A stretch of 64,000 nt of DNA from Motiliproteus sp047633175 (GCA_047633175.1 JBLIEQ010000018.1:18229-82228); one strand, 5' to 3'. Shown: positions 26,261 through 34,517, counted from the first letter of the stretch. Program-made: numbers and translations. Notes: generated from the sequence alone by a model not told the origin.

Positions 26261-26290
26261 AAAAGGCCCCGGTTGATCCGGGGCCTTTTT
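26261..26290 (+). terminator. Strong intrinsic terminator after pilA
   Basis: AAAAGGCCCCGG (26261-26272) pairs with CCGGGGCCTTTT around a TTGAT loop, ending in a T-run. The stem is about 12 bp and lies 50 bases after the pilA stop. Confidence 0.9.
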
Positions 26291-26424
26291 ATGTCTGGCT
26301 GTTTTCGGCTTTGTCCTCACTGGCATCTTGCGCCCCCGGTGTTTTCCCGTAGCATAGCGGCCACCCTCCCAGGCGTGCGTTTGAGCGCAGCAGAGTGTTA
26401 ACTAATCAATAGAGAGTTGTAACG

Positions 26425-26799
26425 ATGTGGCTGATGTGGCTAAAAAAATACTTCAAGCTGGCGATGTTTTTGTTCCTTGTGGCATCGGTAGCGGTAGTCC
26501 TTACGCTTAAAGGGCTGGCGCCGGGGCTCAGCGACGAGCAGCGAGCCGACGTCAACCAGTTGCTTGATGCCGAGCCGCGCATCAGATCCTATGTCTGGAA
26601 TCCAGAAGATCGGCTCTACATAGGCGTGATCAGAGAGCAGCTCGATCCCAAGGGCTATGCGCAGGGGCTCTGTCAGAAGATGGAGGCGCTAAATGCCTTC
26701 GGCGTTTCCATCGCCGTGGTTGATGTGATCAAGTTGCAGCAGAGTGGTGGTGGTGATTGGGATGAGATCGCTTACGTGCAGTGTCCGCGTAAAGAATGA
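26425..26799 (+). CDS. Hypothetical single-span membrane protein
   Basis: I do not recognise this 124-aa protein. It begins with a hydrophobic segment at about residues 10-30 (FKLAMFLFLVASVAVVLTLK), likely a membrane anchor, followed by a polar domain with two Cys (GLCQKM, VQCPRKE) and an acidic stretch. A weak AGAG ribosome site precedes ATG 26425; a second ATG lies three codons later. Codon use is like that of its neighbours. It stands alone between the pilA terminator and the lut operon, which points toward it. No function is proposed. Confidence 0.7.
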   Translation: MWLMWLKKYFKLAMFLFLVASVAVVLTLKGLAPGLSDEQRADVNQLLDAEPRIRSYVWNPEDRLYIGVIREQLDPKGYAQGLCQKMEALNAFGVSIAVVDVIKLQQSGGGDWDEIAYVQCPRKE

Positions 26800-26826
26800 G
26801 CTGATTGCAGGGGACCTGGCTTCTTT

Positions 26827-26918
26827 TGTGGGTCGGCGTTTTGTGGGTAGAAAGCATTCCGACAATGCTGGCAAGGCACGGCCAATGTCGGGCAGTGCCT
26901 ACCTACAGTCGACCCACA
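26827..26918. repeat. Palindromic dispersed element, copy A
   Basis: TGTGGGTCG at 26827 is mirrored by CGACCCACA at 26910-26918, with an inner pair CCGACAAT / AATGTCGG. The left half (TGTGGGTCGGCGTTTTGTGG followed by GTAGAAAG) recurs at 48142 and, inverted, at 42971-42991. It separates the hypothetical gene from the convergent lutC. Confidence 0.7.
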
Positions 26919-26923
26919 GGGGT

Positions 26924-27586
26924 TTAATCATTAAGAATAAAGATCACCAGCCGTTTGGGGCCATGAGCGCCCATCTGCAGTTTTTGCTCGATATCGGCGC
27001 TGCGTGACGGGCCGGTAACCATATTGACCGTGCGCGGCCAGTTATCGCCGAGTTCGCGCACTTTCTGCCAGGCGGCTTCGTAGTGACCGACGATGGTCGA
27101 GCGCCGCAGCAGTACCAGATGGATATCGGGCAAAAAGTTCAGGGTGGTGGGGCTGTCGCTGCCCGATAGCAGCATCAGGGTGCCTGTCTCCGCGATCCCG
27201 GCAAAGGAGCTGGTAAGGCTGAGTATATCGCCGGCTTGAGCGACCCGCTGCTGGATATCGATACTTTCGGGCCATTGCAGGGAGGTCAGTTCGGGCGAGG
27301 AGGCCGTCACCAACTGCTGCAGTTTTTCTGCGGACATAAAGGCGGCGACTCGTTCGGGCAGCTGCTCAAGGGACTCGAGTTCGTGCAACTCGGCCGCAGC
27401 TTCCGTGGCCATCGCCTTGAAGAGCGCGACCTGTCCATCGAAGGGTAGCTGGCTGCGTGAGGGGATGCAGCTTGCCGGATGCATACTGATCCGCTTACGA
27501 GCGGTGGTCAGGGCTTCGCCCTGGAGTTCGCCGCGGCCGAGGCCTTTGCGGATGTTGCTGAAAATCTGTTCGCGGGAGCTGCTCAT
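26924..27586 (-). CDS. lutC: Lactate utilization protein LutC (LUD domain)
   Basis: Third component of the LutABC L-lactate oxidation complex (LldG type). The 220-aa protein is a single LUD domain with the typical AGIAETGTLMLLSG and LPDIHLVLL segments and the ending MGAHGPKRLVIFILND. I took the ATG at 27586 (MSSSREQIFSNIRKGLG), preceded by AGGGGAAATAAC; the frame is open 20 codons upstream into lutB. It is last in the lutA-lutB-lutC order, one base after the lutB stop. Confidence 0.92.
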   Translation of the reverse strand: MSSSREQIFSNIRKGLGRGELQGEALTTARKRISMHPASCIPSRSQLPFDGQVALFKAMATEAAAELHELESLEQLPERVAAFMSAEKLQQLVTASSPELTSLQWPESIDIQQRVAQAGDILSLTSSFAGIAETGTLMLLSGSDSPTTLNFLPDIHLVLLRRSTIVGHYEAAWQKVRELGDNWPRTVNMVTGPSRSADIEQKLQMGAHGPKRLVIFILND

Positions 27587-27587
27587 G

Positions 27588-29045
27588 TTATTTCCCCTCC
27601 GGCTTGGTCTGGGTTGACGGGTTGGTTGGCTGGTTTGAATCAGCACGCTGCTGTTTTTTCCATTGATCCATAAAGGTACCGCCTTCAGGGGCGGGCAGGT
27701 CGCGCCAGGCGGTCCAGCCTTTGGCGAGGGGCAGGGTGCGGATTCTGCCTTTTTTTCCGGCTAATAGTTTCAGTCCGAAGCTGCTGCTGCGAGCCAGCCA
27801 ACGGTACAGTTTGGGCCTGCGGGCAAATTTCGCCCAGATCCCCAGCCCAAAGCGGAACCCCGTGGGTGACAGGTGGCGCTCGAACTCGCGCTCGCGCCAG
27901 TGGCGCATCATCTTAGGTAGCGGGATCTTGACCGGGCAGACCGACTCGCACTTGCCGCAGAAGGTCGAGGCGTTAGGAAGATGACCGGCCTGATCGATGC
28001 CGATCAACTGGGGAGTGAGTACCGAGCCCATGGGGCCGGGATAGACCCAGCCGTAGGCATGGCCGCCGACGGCACCATAGACCGGGCAGTGGTTCATACA
28101 GGCGGAGCAGCGGATACAGCGCAGCATCTCCTGAAAATCTCCGCCGATCATCTCACTGCGACCGTTGTCGAGCAGTACCACATGAAACTCCTCGGGTCCG
28201 TCCTGGTCGCCTTTCCGGCGCGGACCGGTGGAGAGGGTGTTGTAGACGGTGAACTCCTGACCTGTGGCCGAGCGCGCCAGCAGGCGCTGGAACAGGGTCA
28301 TATCCTCGAGCGTGGGTACGACCTTGTCGATGGTGGTGATCACCACATGCACCCGTGGCAGGGTCTGGGTCAGGTCGCCGTTACCTTCGTTGGTGACGAT
28401 CAGGGTGCTGCCGGTCTCGGCGACGCAGAAGTTGGCGCCGGTGATACCGACATCGGCGGCAACAAACTTCTTGCGCAGCTCGTTGCGCGCTTCGAGCATT
28501 AGTTCGGCCGGATCTTCGGTCCGCGGGGTGCCATGTTTCTCGGCGAAGATATCGCTGACATCTTCCAGGTTGAGGTGGATCGCCGGGGCGATGATATGGC
28601 TGGGGTGATCGCCGCGCAGCTGCAGGATATATTCACCCAGGTCAGTCTCCACCGGTTGTACGCCATTCTCTTCGAGGTAGTCGTTGAGGTTGATCTCCTC
28701 GGAGACCATCGACTTGCCCTTGGTCACGGTCTTGGCATCGGCTTTTTTGCAGATCCCCAGGATCATCTGGCGCGCCTCTTCGGCATCGCGGGCCCAGTGA
28801 ACCTGCCCCCCCTGCTCGATCACCTTGCTCTCGAACTGCTCGAGATAGAAATCCATGTTCTCGATAATATGATCTTTCAGATCGCTGGCCTGATCGCGCA
28901 GCGTCTCAAATTCGGGTAGCCGTTCGACAGCCAGGGCGCGTTTTTTGGGGAAGCCTTCGCGCAGGTTGCCCAGCGCTTTCTGCAGTGAGACATCCTTGAG
29001 GGCGATCTTGGCACTGTCTTTGAATTTCGGGCTGGTGATCTGCAT
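27588..29045 (-). CDS. lutB: Iron-sulfur lactate utilization protein LutB
   Basis: LldF/LutB-type protein with a LUD domain (residues about 70-300, with KSMVSEEINLNDYLEENG and GANFCVAETGSTLIVTNEGN) and a ferredoxin region with two cysteine clusters, CIRCSACMNHCPVYG (about 310) and CGKCESVCPVKIP (about 360), suited to two 4Fe-4S centres. At 485 aa it is typical. The C-terminal tail (ADSNQPTNPSTQTKPEGK) is low complexity. It lies 2 bases after lutA and transfers electrons from lactate oxidation toward the respiratory chain by family analogy. Confidence 0.94.
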   Translation of the reverse strand: MQITSPKFKDSAKIALKDVSLQKALGNLREGFPKKRALAVERLPEFETLRDQASDLKDHIIENMDFYLEQFESKVIEQGGQVHWARDAEEARQMILGICKKADAKTVTKGKSMVSEEINLNDYLEENGVQPVETDLGEYILQLRGDHPSHIIAPAIHLNLEDVSDIFAEKHGTPRTEDPAELMLEARNELRKKFVAADVGITGANFCVAETGSTLIVTNEGNGDLTQTLPRVHVVITTIDKVVPTLEDMTLFQRLLARSATGQEFTVYNTLSTGPRRKGDQDGPEEFHVVLLDNGRSEMIGGDFQEMLRCIRCSACMNHCPVYGAVGGHAYGWVYPGPMGSVLTPQLIGIDQAGHLPNASTFCGKCESVCPVKIPLPKMMRHWREREFERHLSPTGFRFGLGIWAKFARRPKLYRWLARSSSFGLKLLAGKKGRIRTLPLAKGWTAWRDLPAPEGGTFMDQWKKQQRADSNQPTNPSTQTKPEGK

Positions 29046-29047
29046 GG

Positions 29048-29947
29048 TTACGCCTCCCGACCCAGGTCGTATTTATTGTCGGAGTTAGAGTCAGAGTTAT
29101 TGTCAGAGTTATTGCCAGAGCTGCGGACATCGTTACGATTGTAGTTATGGTCAGAGTTGCCTGCACCGATGGCGGGGGTGTCGGTCATGCCGGCCAGGAC
29201 TTCGACGATATGCCGGACCTCCAGCTGGCTGTCCTGACGCTGCAGTTTGCCAGCCATATTCAGCAGGCAGCCCAGGTCGCCGCCCAGTAGCAGCTTTGCG
29301 CCTGTTGCCTGGGCGTTGGTCGCCTTGTCACCGACCATGCGGTTGGAGATATCGGGGTATTTAATGCAGAACGTGCCGCCGAAGCCGCAGCAGGTCTCGG
29401 ACTCCTCCATCTCGGTGAGTTCGACACCGCCGACCTTGCTTAGTAACTGGCGCGGTTGCTGTTTGATACCCAGTTCGCGAAGCCCGGCGCAGGAGTCATG
29501 GTAGGTGACCTTTTTAGGGTAATCAGCTGCATGCTTGGCAATCAGGGCATCGAAGTGCATCACTTCGGTCAGAAATGAGGTGATCTCGAAGGCGCGTGCT
29601 GCCAGCCGCTCGGCGCGTGCATGATAAGGATCGTCGCCGGTAAACAGATCCGGGTACTGGTGCAGCATGCCGATACAGGAGCCGGAAGGTCCGACCACGT
29701 ACTTAAAGCCTTCAAAGCTATCGATAACATTGCGGGCTATCTCGGCGGTGGAGTGGCGATCGCCGGAATTGTAGCTGGGTTGGCCGCAACAAGTCTGGTT
29801 TTCGGGAACCTGTACGTTGCAGCCGGCCAGTTGCAGTAATTTTACCGAGGCAAAGCCGACGCTGGGGCGGAACATATCTACCAGGCAGGTGACGAACAGC
29901 CCGACCTGGGGGGAGGAGGGCGGTTGAGTCGCGGAGGCTGTAGTCAT
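29048..29947 (-). CDS. lutA: (Fe-S)-binding lactate utilization protein LutA
   Basis: CCG-domain protein (LldE type) with two cysteine-rich modules: ENQTCCGQPSYNSGD with GPSGSCIGML, and HDSCAGLRELG with ETCCGFGGTFCIKYPD and DLGCLLN, which bind iron-sulfur centres. The family normally ends soon after the VRHIVEVLA segment. Here residues 261-299 form an extra tail rich in Asn, Ser and Asp (SSGNNSDNNSDSNSDNKYD) encoded by repeats of about GTCAGAGTTATT (29076-29155, plus strand). First gene of the lut operon, divergent from its likely regulator. Confidence 0.93.
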   Translation of the reverse strand: MTTASATQPPSSPQVGLFVTCLVDMFRPSVGFASVKLLQLAGCNVQVPENQTCCGQPSYNSGDRHSTAEIARNVIDSFEGFKYVVGPSGSCIGMLHQYPDLFTGDDPYHARAERLAARAFEITSFLTEVMHFDALIAKHAADYPKKVTYHDSCAGLRELGIKQQPRQLLSKVGGVELTEMEESETCCGFGGTFCIKYPDISNRMVGDKATNAQATGAKLLLGGDLGCLLNMAGKLQRQDSQLEVRHIVEVLAGMTDTPAIGAGNSDHNYNRNDVRSSGNNSDNNSDSNSDNKYDLGREA

Positions 29948-29987
29948 GAAGAGTCTCTCAATGCTGATTAAGTTATTGTTGTGGTTG

Positions 29988-30068
29988 TACTATATAGTAA
30001 GTATCGATTGAGACTAGAATATAACCACAAAGTGGTCTGACCAGTTGTTGTGCAACCAGGAGTGGTTG
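29988..30068. promoter_or_regulatory. Cluster of palindromes between lutA and its regulator: candidate GntR operators
   Basis: Four inverted repeats lie in the 167-base divergent gap: TACTATATAGTA (29988-29999), ACCACAAAGTGGT (30024-30036), TGGTCTGACCA (30033-30043) and CAACCAGGAGTGGTTG (30053-30068). TGGT-N3-ACCA is the type of half-site pair bound by FadR-subfamily regulators such as LldR. The sites sit where they could control both lutABC and the regulator. Confidence 0.6.
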
Positions 30069-30114
30069 TCCTGGCCGGACTCTGTTCTTTACGCCACCGC
30101 GGAGCAGTGCAGTC

Positions 30115-30822
30115 ATGGTAGGTAGCAGCGAAAGAGTCGAACCCCTGGCGCAGCAGATCGCTCTGGCGCTGCAGCGCTCAATGCTAAATGGTGATGTTCG
30201 CCCGGGTAGTAAGCTGGCATCGCAACGCTCTATGGTAGATCAGTATCAGGCTTCACGCGCGTCTGTACGCGAAGCGATGGGGCTGCTACAGGGTTCTGGT
30301 CTGATCGAAACGCGCCATGGCGGCGGCAGCTTTTGTCAGAATCTGCTGGCACCCCTGTTTGCCGGCACCGGCGAGGAGTCTACGGCAGCCCCTCAGGCAC
30401 TGCCGATCCAGGTGCTGGAAATGCGCGAGATGCTGGAGGGCGAGGCCGCTTATTATTGTGCCCTGAGGGCCACGGATAAAGAGTTGAGCCTGCTTTCGGA
30501 GGAGTACCTGAGCATGAGTCAGCGCAACAAGGGTGCGACAACCCTGTACCAGGCCAAGTCTGACCTGGGCTTCCATATGCAGGTTGCAGACAATTGCCAT
30601 CATCTGTTGCTGATCTCAATCAGCCAGATCCTCTATAGCCGCTATTTCAACGCGATCTATTATGTGTTGTCGCAGAACATCAAGAAGCGCGGCCGCTATC
30701 CAGAGCAGATCGGTGCTCAGCATCAGCAGATCTATCAGGCGATCATGGCACGTGACCCTGAGTCGGCGCGGGTAGCGGCGTGCGAGCATATCGCCTATAC
30801 ACGTGGATTGCTGTTGTCCTGA
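30115..30822 (+). CDS. GntR-family (FadR/FCD) regulator, LldR/LutR-like
   Basis: The 235-aa protein has an N-terminal winged helix (residues about 8-75: QQIALALQRSMLNGDVRPGS, SRASVREAMGLLQGSGLIET) and a C-terminal FCD effector domain with MLEGEAAYYCALRA, FHMQVADNCHH and QHQQIYQAIMARDPESARVA, whose Asp/His residues bind metal and ligand in the family. Divergent position from lutABC with TGGT-N3-ACCA sites between them indicates a lactate-responsive repressor; the ligand is inferred. The ATG follows GGAG at a somewhat long distance of about 10 bases. Confidence 0.9.
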   Translation: MVGSSERVEPLAQQIALALQRSMLNGDVRPGSKLASQRSMVDQYQASRASVREAMGLLQGSGLIETRHGGGSFCQNLLAPLFAGTGEESTAAPQALPIQVLEMREMLEGEAAYYCALRATDKELSLLSEEYLSMSQRNKGATTLYQAKSDLGFHMQVADNCHHLLLISISQILYSRYFNAIYYVLSQNIKKRGRYPEQIGAQHQQIYQAIMARDPESARVAACEHIAYTRGLLLS

Positions 30823-30897
30823 ATTGTAGAATCTGCCTGTATCGAGCAGGACCGAGTAACAATCAAAAGGTCGCTTGCAGGCAGGCTCCCGCAAGTT

Positions 30898-30938
30898 CGT
30901 AGGCTGGGATGCAATCCCAGCAATATCCCAAGCCTACG
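30898..30938. repeat. REP-like stem between the GntR gene and thrS
   Basis: CGTAGGCTGGGAT at 30898 pairs with ATCCCAAGCCTACG ending at 30938 (one bulged base), and an inner CTGGGATGCAATCCCAG is also palindromic. It could act as a transcription end for the regulator gene. Sequence differs from the GTCGGGCT family, so it is a second type of intergenic palindrome. Confidence 0.6.
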
Positions 30939-30960
30939 GGCTGCTTTGAGTCTGGATCGG

Positions 30961-30989
30961 TTGTGCAGTGCGTCAGGCAGCTGTAGAAT
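30961..30989 (+). promoter_or_regulatory. Predicted sigma-70 promoter for the thrS-infC unit
   Basis: TTGTGC (30961-30966) and TAGAAT (30984-30989) with exactly 17 bases between them match consensus at 4 and 5 of 6 positions. Transcription would start about 100 bases before thrS, leaving room for a leader in which ThrRS could bind its own message as in E. coli; I did not identify a tRNA-like fold there. Confidence 0.55.
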
Positions 30990-31096
30990 GCCTCTCTTAT
31001 TTTTCGTCGCCCCAGTGTCTGGATGGCGATTTGCTGTGATTTTGTTCACCTTAAGTGGCCTTTGGTAGGGGTCACCACTGAGAAAAAGGATTTGAA

Positions 31097-33022
31097 ATGC
31101 CTGTTATTACTCTCCCCGACGGTAGTACTCGTCAATTCGACCATGCCGTCAGCGTGCATGATGTAGCCGCATCCATCGGTGCCGGTCTGGCTAAGGCCGC
31201 TCTGGCGGGCCGCGTCGATGGCACGCTGGTCGATACCAGTCATCAGCTGAGCCGGGATTGCCAGCTCTCGATCATTACCATTCGCGATGACGAAGGGCTC
31301 GAGGTGGTGCGCCACTCGGGTGCGCATCTGATGGCTATGGCTGTTCAGGCGCTGTTTCCGAGCGTACAGGTCACCATAGGTCCGGTGATCGAAAATGGCT
31401 TCTATTACGACTTTGCTTACGAGCGTGGGTTTACTCCTGAAGATCTACAGGCGATCGAAGTCAAGATGACTGAACTGGTCAAGGCCGATCTACCGGTGAC
31501 CCGTTCGCTGATGACGCGGGATGAGGCGGTTGCGTTCTTCAAGGCGAAGGGCGAGTCTTATAAGGTCGAGCTGATTGAAGCAATCCCGACGAATGAGCCG
31601 CTCTCTTTTTACCAGCAGGGCGATTTTATCGATCTGTGTCGAGGGCCGCATGTGCCGAGCACCGGCCATATCAAGGCGTTCAAGGTGATGAAGGTTGCGG
31701 GTGCCTACTGGCGTGGCGACTCGAACAACGAGATGTTGCAGCGTATCTACGGCACCGCCTGGGGTGATAAGAAGGCGCTGAAGGCCTATCTCTATCGGTT
31801 GGAAGAGGCGGAGAAGCGTGACCATCGCAAGATCGGCAAACGTCTGAACCTGTTTCATACCCAGGAAGAAGCGCCGGGAATGGTGTTCTGGCATCCGGAC
31901 GGCTGGACCATCTATCAAACTATCGAGCAGTACATGCGTGGCGTGCTGAACAAACATGATTACCAGGAGATCAAGACCCCGCAGTTGGTCGATCGGGTGT
32001 TGTGGGAGCGCTCGGGTCACTGGGATAAGTTCAGTGAAATGATGTTTACCACCCATTCGGAGAATCGCGATTACGCGGTTAAACCCATGAACTGCCCTTG
32101 CCATGTGCAGGTGTTTAACCAGGGACTGCGCAGTTATCGCGACCTGCCGCTGCGCCTGGCGGAGTTCGGATCCTGCCATCGGAATGAGCCCTCAGGGACT
32201 CTGCACGGTTTGATGCGGGTGCGCGGATTTACCCAGGATGATGCCCATATTTTCTGCAGTGAAAACCAGATTCAGGACGAGGTCTCCAGTTTTATCGACC
32301 TGCTTTACTCGGTCTATGCAGACTTTGGCTTCAGCGATATTATCCTCAAGCTATCGACCCGCCCTGAGAAGCGAGTGGGTAGTGATGAGGTTTGGGATAA
32401 GGCAGAGAAATCGTTGGCCGCGGCCTTGGACAACAAGAGTCTGCCGTGGGAGTTGTTGCCGGGTGAAGGCGCTTTTTATGGCCCTAAGATTGAGTTCTCG
32501 CTCAAAGACTGTCTGGGTCGGGTATGGCAGTGTGGTACTATTCAGGTCGATTTTTCGATGCCAGGCCGGCTCGATGCCCAGTTTGTCAACGAAACGGGTG
32601 ATCGTGAAACACCGGTGATGCTGCATCGGGCGATTCTCGGCTCGTTTGAGCGTTTTATCGGTATTCTTATCGAAAACTATGCAGGGGCGATGCCGGCATG
32701 GTTATCGCCAATGCAGGCTGTAGTTCTCAATATTACCGACAATCAGGCTGGATTTTGTAAAGAAATCGAACAAACACTGAAAGATAGTGGATTTAGGGCC
32801 CGTGCGGACTTGAGAAACGAGAAGATCGGCTTTAAAATCCGCGAACACACAATTTACAAGGTTCCTTATCTACTTGTCGTAGGGGATAAGGAAGTTGAAT
32901 CTAAGACCGTGACCGTACGACGCAGAACCGGTGAAGATCTAGGTTCTATGTCTGTTGCCGCCTTTGTCGAGTTATTGGCGCAGGACATCGCACACAAAGG
33001 TCAGGTCGAACAGGAGAGCTAA
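31097..33022 (+). CDS. thrS: Threonine--tRNA ligase
   Basis: Class II synthetase of 641 aa, E. coli length 642. Domains in order: TGS (1-62, ITLPDGSTRQFDHAVSVHDV), an editing domain with HSGAHLMAMAVQALFP near 74, the catalytic core from about 240 with MNCPCHVQVFNQ near 331 (zinc Cys) and FGSCHRNEPSGTLHGLMRVR, and the anticodon-binding domain from about 540. The ATG follows AAAGGATTTGAA. First gene of the conserved thrS-infC-rpmI-rplT-pheST-ihfA block; infC begins 3 bases after its stop. Confidence 0.98.
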   Translation: MPVITLPDGSTRQFDHAVSVHDVAASIGAGLAKAALAGRVDGTLVDTSHQLSRDCQLSIITIRDDEGLEVVRHSGAHLMAMAVQALFPSVQVTIGPVIENGFYYDFAYERGFTPEDLQAIEVKMTELVKADLPVTRSLMTRDEAVAFFKAKGESYKVELIEAIPTNEPLSFYQQGDFIDLCRGPHVPSTGHIKAFKVMKVAGAYWRGDSNNEMLQRIYGTAWGDKKALKAYLYRLEEAEKRDHRKIGKRLNLFHTQEEAPGMVFWHPDGWTIYQTIEQYMRGVLNKHDYQEIKTPQLVDRVLWERSGHWDKFSEMMFTTHSENRDYAVKPMNCPCHVQVFNQGLRSYRDLPLRLAEFGSCHRNEPSGTLHGLMRVRGFTQDDAHIFCSENQIQDEVSSFIDLLYSVYADFGFSDIILKLSTRPEKRVGSDEVWDKAEKSLAAALDNKSLPWELLPGEGAFYGPKIEFSLKDCLGRVWQCGTIQVDFSMPGRLDAQFVNETGDRETPVMLHRAILGSFERFIGILIENYAGAMPAWLSPMQAVVLNITDNQAGFCKEIEQTLKDSGFRARADLRNEKIGFKIREHTIYKVPYLLVVGDKEVESKTVTVRRRTGEDLGSMSVAAFVELLAQDIAHKGQVEQES

Positions 33023-33025
33023 ACG

Positions 33026-33562
33026 ATTAAAAAAAATAGTAAGGGCGCGAGCAAAAAAGCCATCATCAATGATGCCATTGAAGCCGATGAAGTTCGCCTG
33101 GTAGGCGCCGAGAGTGAGCAGTTGGGTATCGTATCCTTGGCTGATGCACTCAAGACGGCACAGGACGCTTCGATGGATCTGGTGTTGATTGCGGCTGATG
33201 CCGCACCGGTAGTCTGTAAGCTGATGGACTACGGCAAGCATATATTTGAAGTGAAGAAGCAGAAAGCTGTCCAGAAAAAGAAGCAGAAGCAGACTCAAAT
33301 CAAAGAAATGAAGTTCCGTCCAGGAACTGAATTGGGGGATTATCAGGTAAAGCTACGCAACCTGGTACGTTTCCTAGAAGCGGGCGATAAGGCCAAAGTG
33401 TCTTTGCGTTTCCGTGGTCGCGAGATGGCCCACCAGGAGTTGGGTATGCAGCTGTTAAAGCGGGTCGAAGTTGACCTCGAAGAGCTGGGTACCGTCGAAC
33501 AACATCCGAAGATGGAAGGCCGTCAGATGATCATGGTAATAGCGCCCAAGAAGAAGAAGTAA
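33026..33562 (+). CDS. infC: Translation initiation factor IF-3, AUU start
   Basis: The frame begins with ATT at 33026 (ATT AAA AAA AAT AGT), 9 bases after GGAG; no ATG or GTG start lies between the thrS stop and the conserved body. The 178-aa product contains the usual IF3 N domain (INDAIEADEVRLVGAESEQL) and C domain (FRPGTELGDYQVKLRNLVRF, FRGREMAHQELG) and ends MIMVIAPKKKK. AUU initiation is the known basis of IF3 autoregulation in E. coli, since IF3 discriminates against its own start codon. A start at the TTG codon 33122 would delete the first 32 residues of the N domain. Confidence 0.93.
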   Translation: MKKNSKGASKKAIINDAIEADEVRLVGAESEQLGIVSLADALKTAQDASMDLVLIAADAAPVVCKLMDYGKHIFEVKKQKAVQKKKQKQTQIKEMKFRPGTELGDYQVKLRNLVRFLEAGDKAKVSLRFRGREMAHQELGMQLLKRVEVDLEELGTVEQHPKMEGRQMIMVIAPKKKK

Positions 33563-33749
33563 CCCGTCTTCGATCAGGGTCCGTAGCGCTGTTTGCCTGA
33601 GCTGTTTTTGATAAGCAGTTTAGGCGTCAGGGCGACGGGCTTTTGCTGTTTTTTACCTTAGGGACGGCCTTAGTGCTGACCTCAAGGGTTTAAACGGTAG
33701 AAGAGAAAGGGTTATATCGAAATCAACGAATGCGTGGAGTAAGTTTGTT

Positions 33750-33944
33750 ATGTCTAAAATGAAAACCCACAGCGGTGCTGCAAAGCGCTTTATGAAAACC
33801 GCTAATGGCTTTAAGCGTAAGTCCGCTAACACTAGTCATATCTTGACCAAGAAAACTACTAAGCGTAAACGTCGCCTACGAGGCACATCAGCGGTTCATG
33901 ACTCTGATGTTGCTCTGGTTAAGCGGATGTTGCGCCAGTATTAA
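33750..33944 (+). CDS. rpmI: 50S ribosomal protein L35
   Basis: The 64-aa basic protein MSKMKTHSGAAKRFMKTANG onward matches L35, with the conserved HILTKKTTKRKRRLRG segment and C-terminal VKRMLRQY. It lies 187 bases after infC and 38 before rplT. In E. coli, L20 represses this cistron through an RNA fold spanning infC-rpmI; the gap here has several weak inverted repeats, but I could not establish an equivalent structure. Confidence 0.97.
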   Translation: MSKMKTHSGAAKRFMKTANGFKRKSANTSHILTKKTTKRKRRLRGTSAVHDSDVALVKRMLRQY

Positions 33945-33982
33945 TCTGGTTTTTTTGATTAGTTAGTTAAAAGGATACCATT

Positions 33983-34339
33983 ATGGCTCGCGTAAAACGT
34001 GGAGTTACCGCTCATCGTCGTCACAAGAAAGTTCTTAAACAGGCCAAAGGTTATTACGGTGCTCGCAGCCGTGTATTCCGGGTAGCCAAGCAAGCGGTCA
34101 TCAAGGCCGGCCAGTACGCTTACCGTGACCGTCGTCAGCGTAAGCGTCAGTTCCGTGCTCTGTGGATCGCTCGTATCAATGCTGCAGCCCGTATCAATGG
34201 CCTCTCATACAGCCGCTTTATTGCGGGTCTGAAGAAAGCTGCGATCGAGATCGATCGTAAGGTGCTGGCGGATCTGGCTGTGCATGAAAAAGCGGTATTT
34301 AGTGCAATCGTTGAAAAAGCCAAGGTTGCCCTGGCCTGA
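33983..34339 (+). CDS. rplT: 50S ribosomal protein L20
   Basis: The 118-aa protein starts MARVKRGVTAHRRHKKVLKQ and continues AKGYYGARSRVFRVAKQAVIKAG, the standard L20 sequence; it binds 23S rRNA early in assembly and acts as the autogenous repressor of rpmI-rplT in E. coli. AAAGGA lies 8 bases before the ATG. Two consecutive terminator hairpins follow. Confidence 0.98.
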   Translation: MARVKRGVTAHRRHKKVLKQAKGYYGARSRVFRVAKQAVIKAGQYAYRDRRQRKRQFRALWIARINAAARINGLSYSRFIAGLKKAAIEIDRKVLADLAVHEKAVFSAIVEKAKVALA

Positions 34340-34363
34340 TCGACGCGATTGCCACTTGATCGC

Positions 34364-34390
34364 AGGGCGGTGCTATAGGTACCGCCCTTT
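34364..34390 (+). terminator. Intrinsic terminator 1 after rplT
   Basis: AGGGCGGT (34364-34371) pairs with ACCGCCCT (34381-34388) around GCTATAGGT, ending in TTT. It lies 25 bases after the rplT stop. Confidence 0.75.
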
Positions 34391-34428
34391 AACAGGGGAA
34401 GGGTGTGAGCTCTTCCCCTGTTTTTGTT
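34391..34428 (+). terminator. Intrinsic terminator 2 after rplT, upstream of pheST
   Basis: AACAGGGGAAG (34391-34401) pairs with CTTCCCCTGTT around a 9-base loop and is followed by a T-rich tail TTTTGTTT. This is one of the strongest terminators in the window. It may serve as the rplT terminator or as the attenuator of pheST, which has a terminator at this position in E. coli. Confidence 0.85.
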
Positions 34429-34480
34429 TATAGGTTTTGTTTATACCTGTAAGCAATGCAAGCAATAACAACCAATTTCT

Positions 34481-34517
34481 GACAACACGCCGAACCGTTG
34501 AGGTTCGGCTTGTTGTC
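34481..34517 (+). promoter_or_regulatory. Long stem-loop in the pheST leader
   Basis: 34481-34496 pairs with 34502-34517: GACAACA then GCCGAACC on the left, GGTTCGGC then TGTTGTC on the right, one C-T mismatch between the two blocks and a 5-base loop. No T-run follows, so it is not an intrinsic terminator. It ends 46 bases before the pheS ATG and could be a regulatory or processing structure. Confidence 0.55.

Noticed and set aside
34456..34482. pheM-like attenuator leader peptide (ATG CAA GCA ATA ACA ACC AAT TTC TGA)
   Set aside because: It has only one Phe codon and no ribosome site, so it is not convincing as a Phe-sensing leader.
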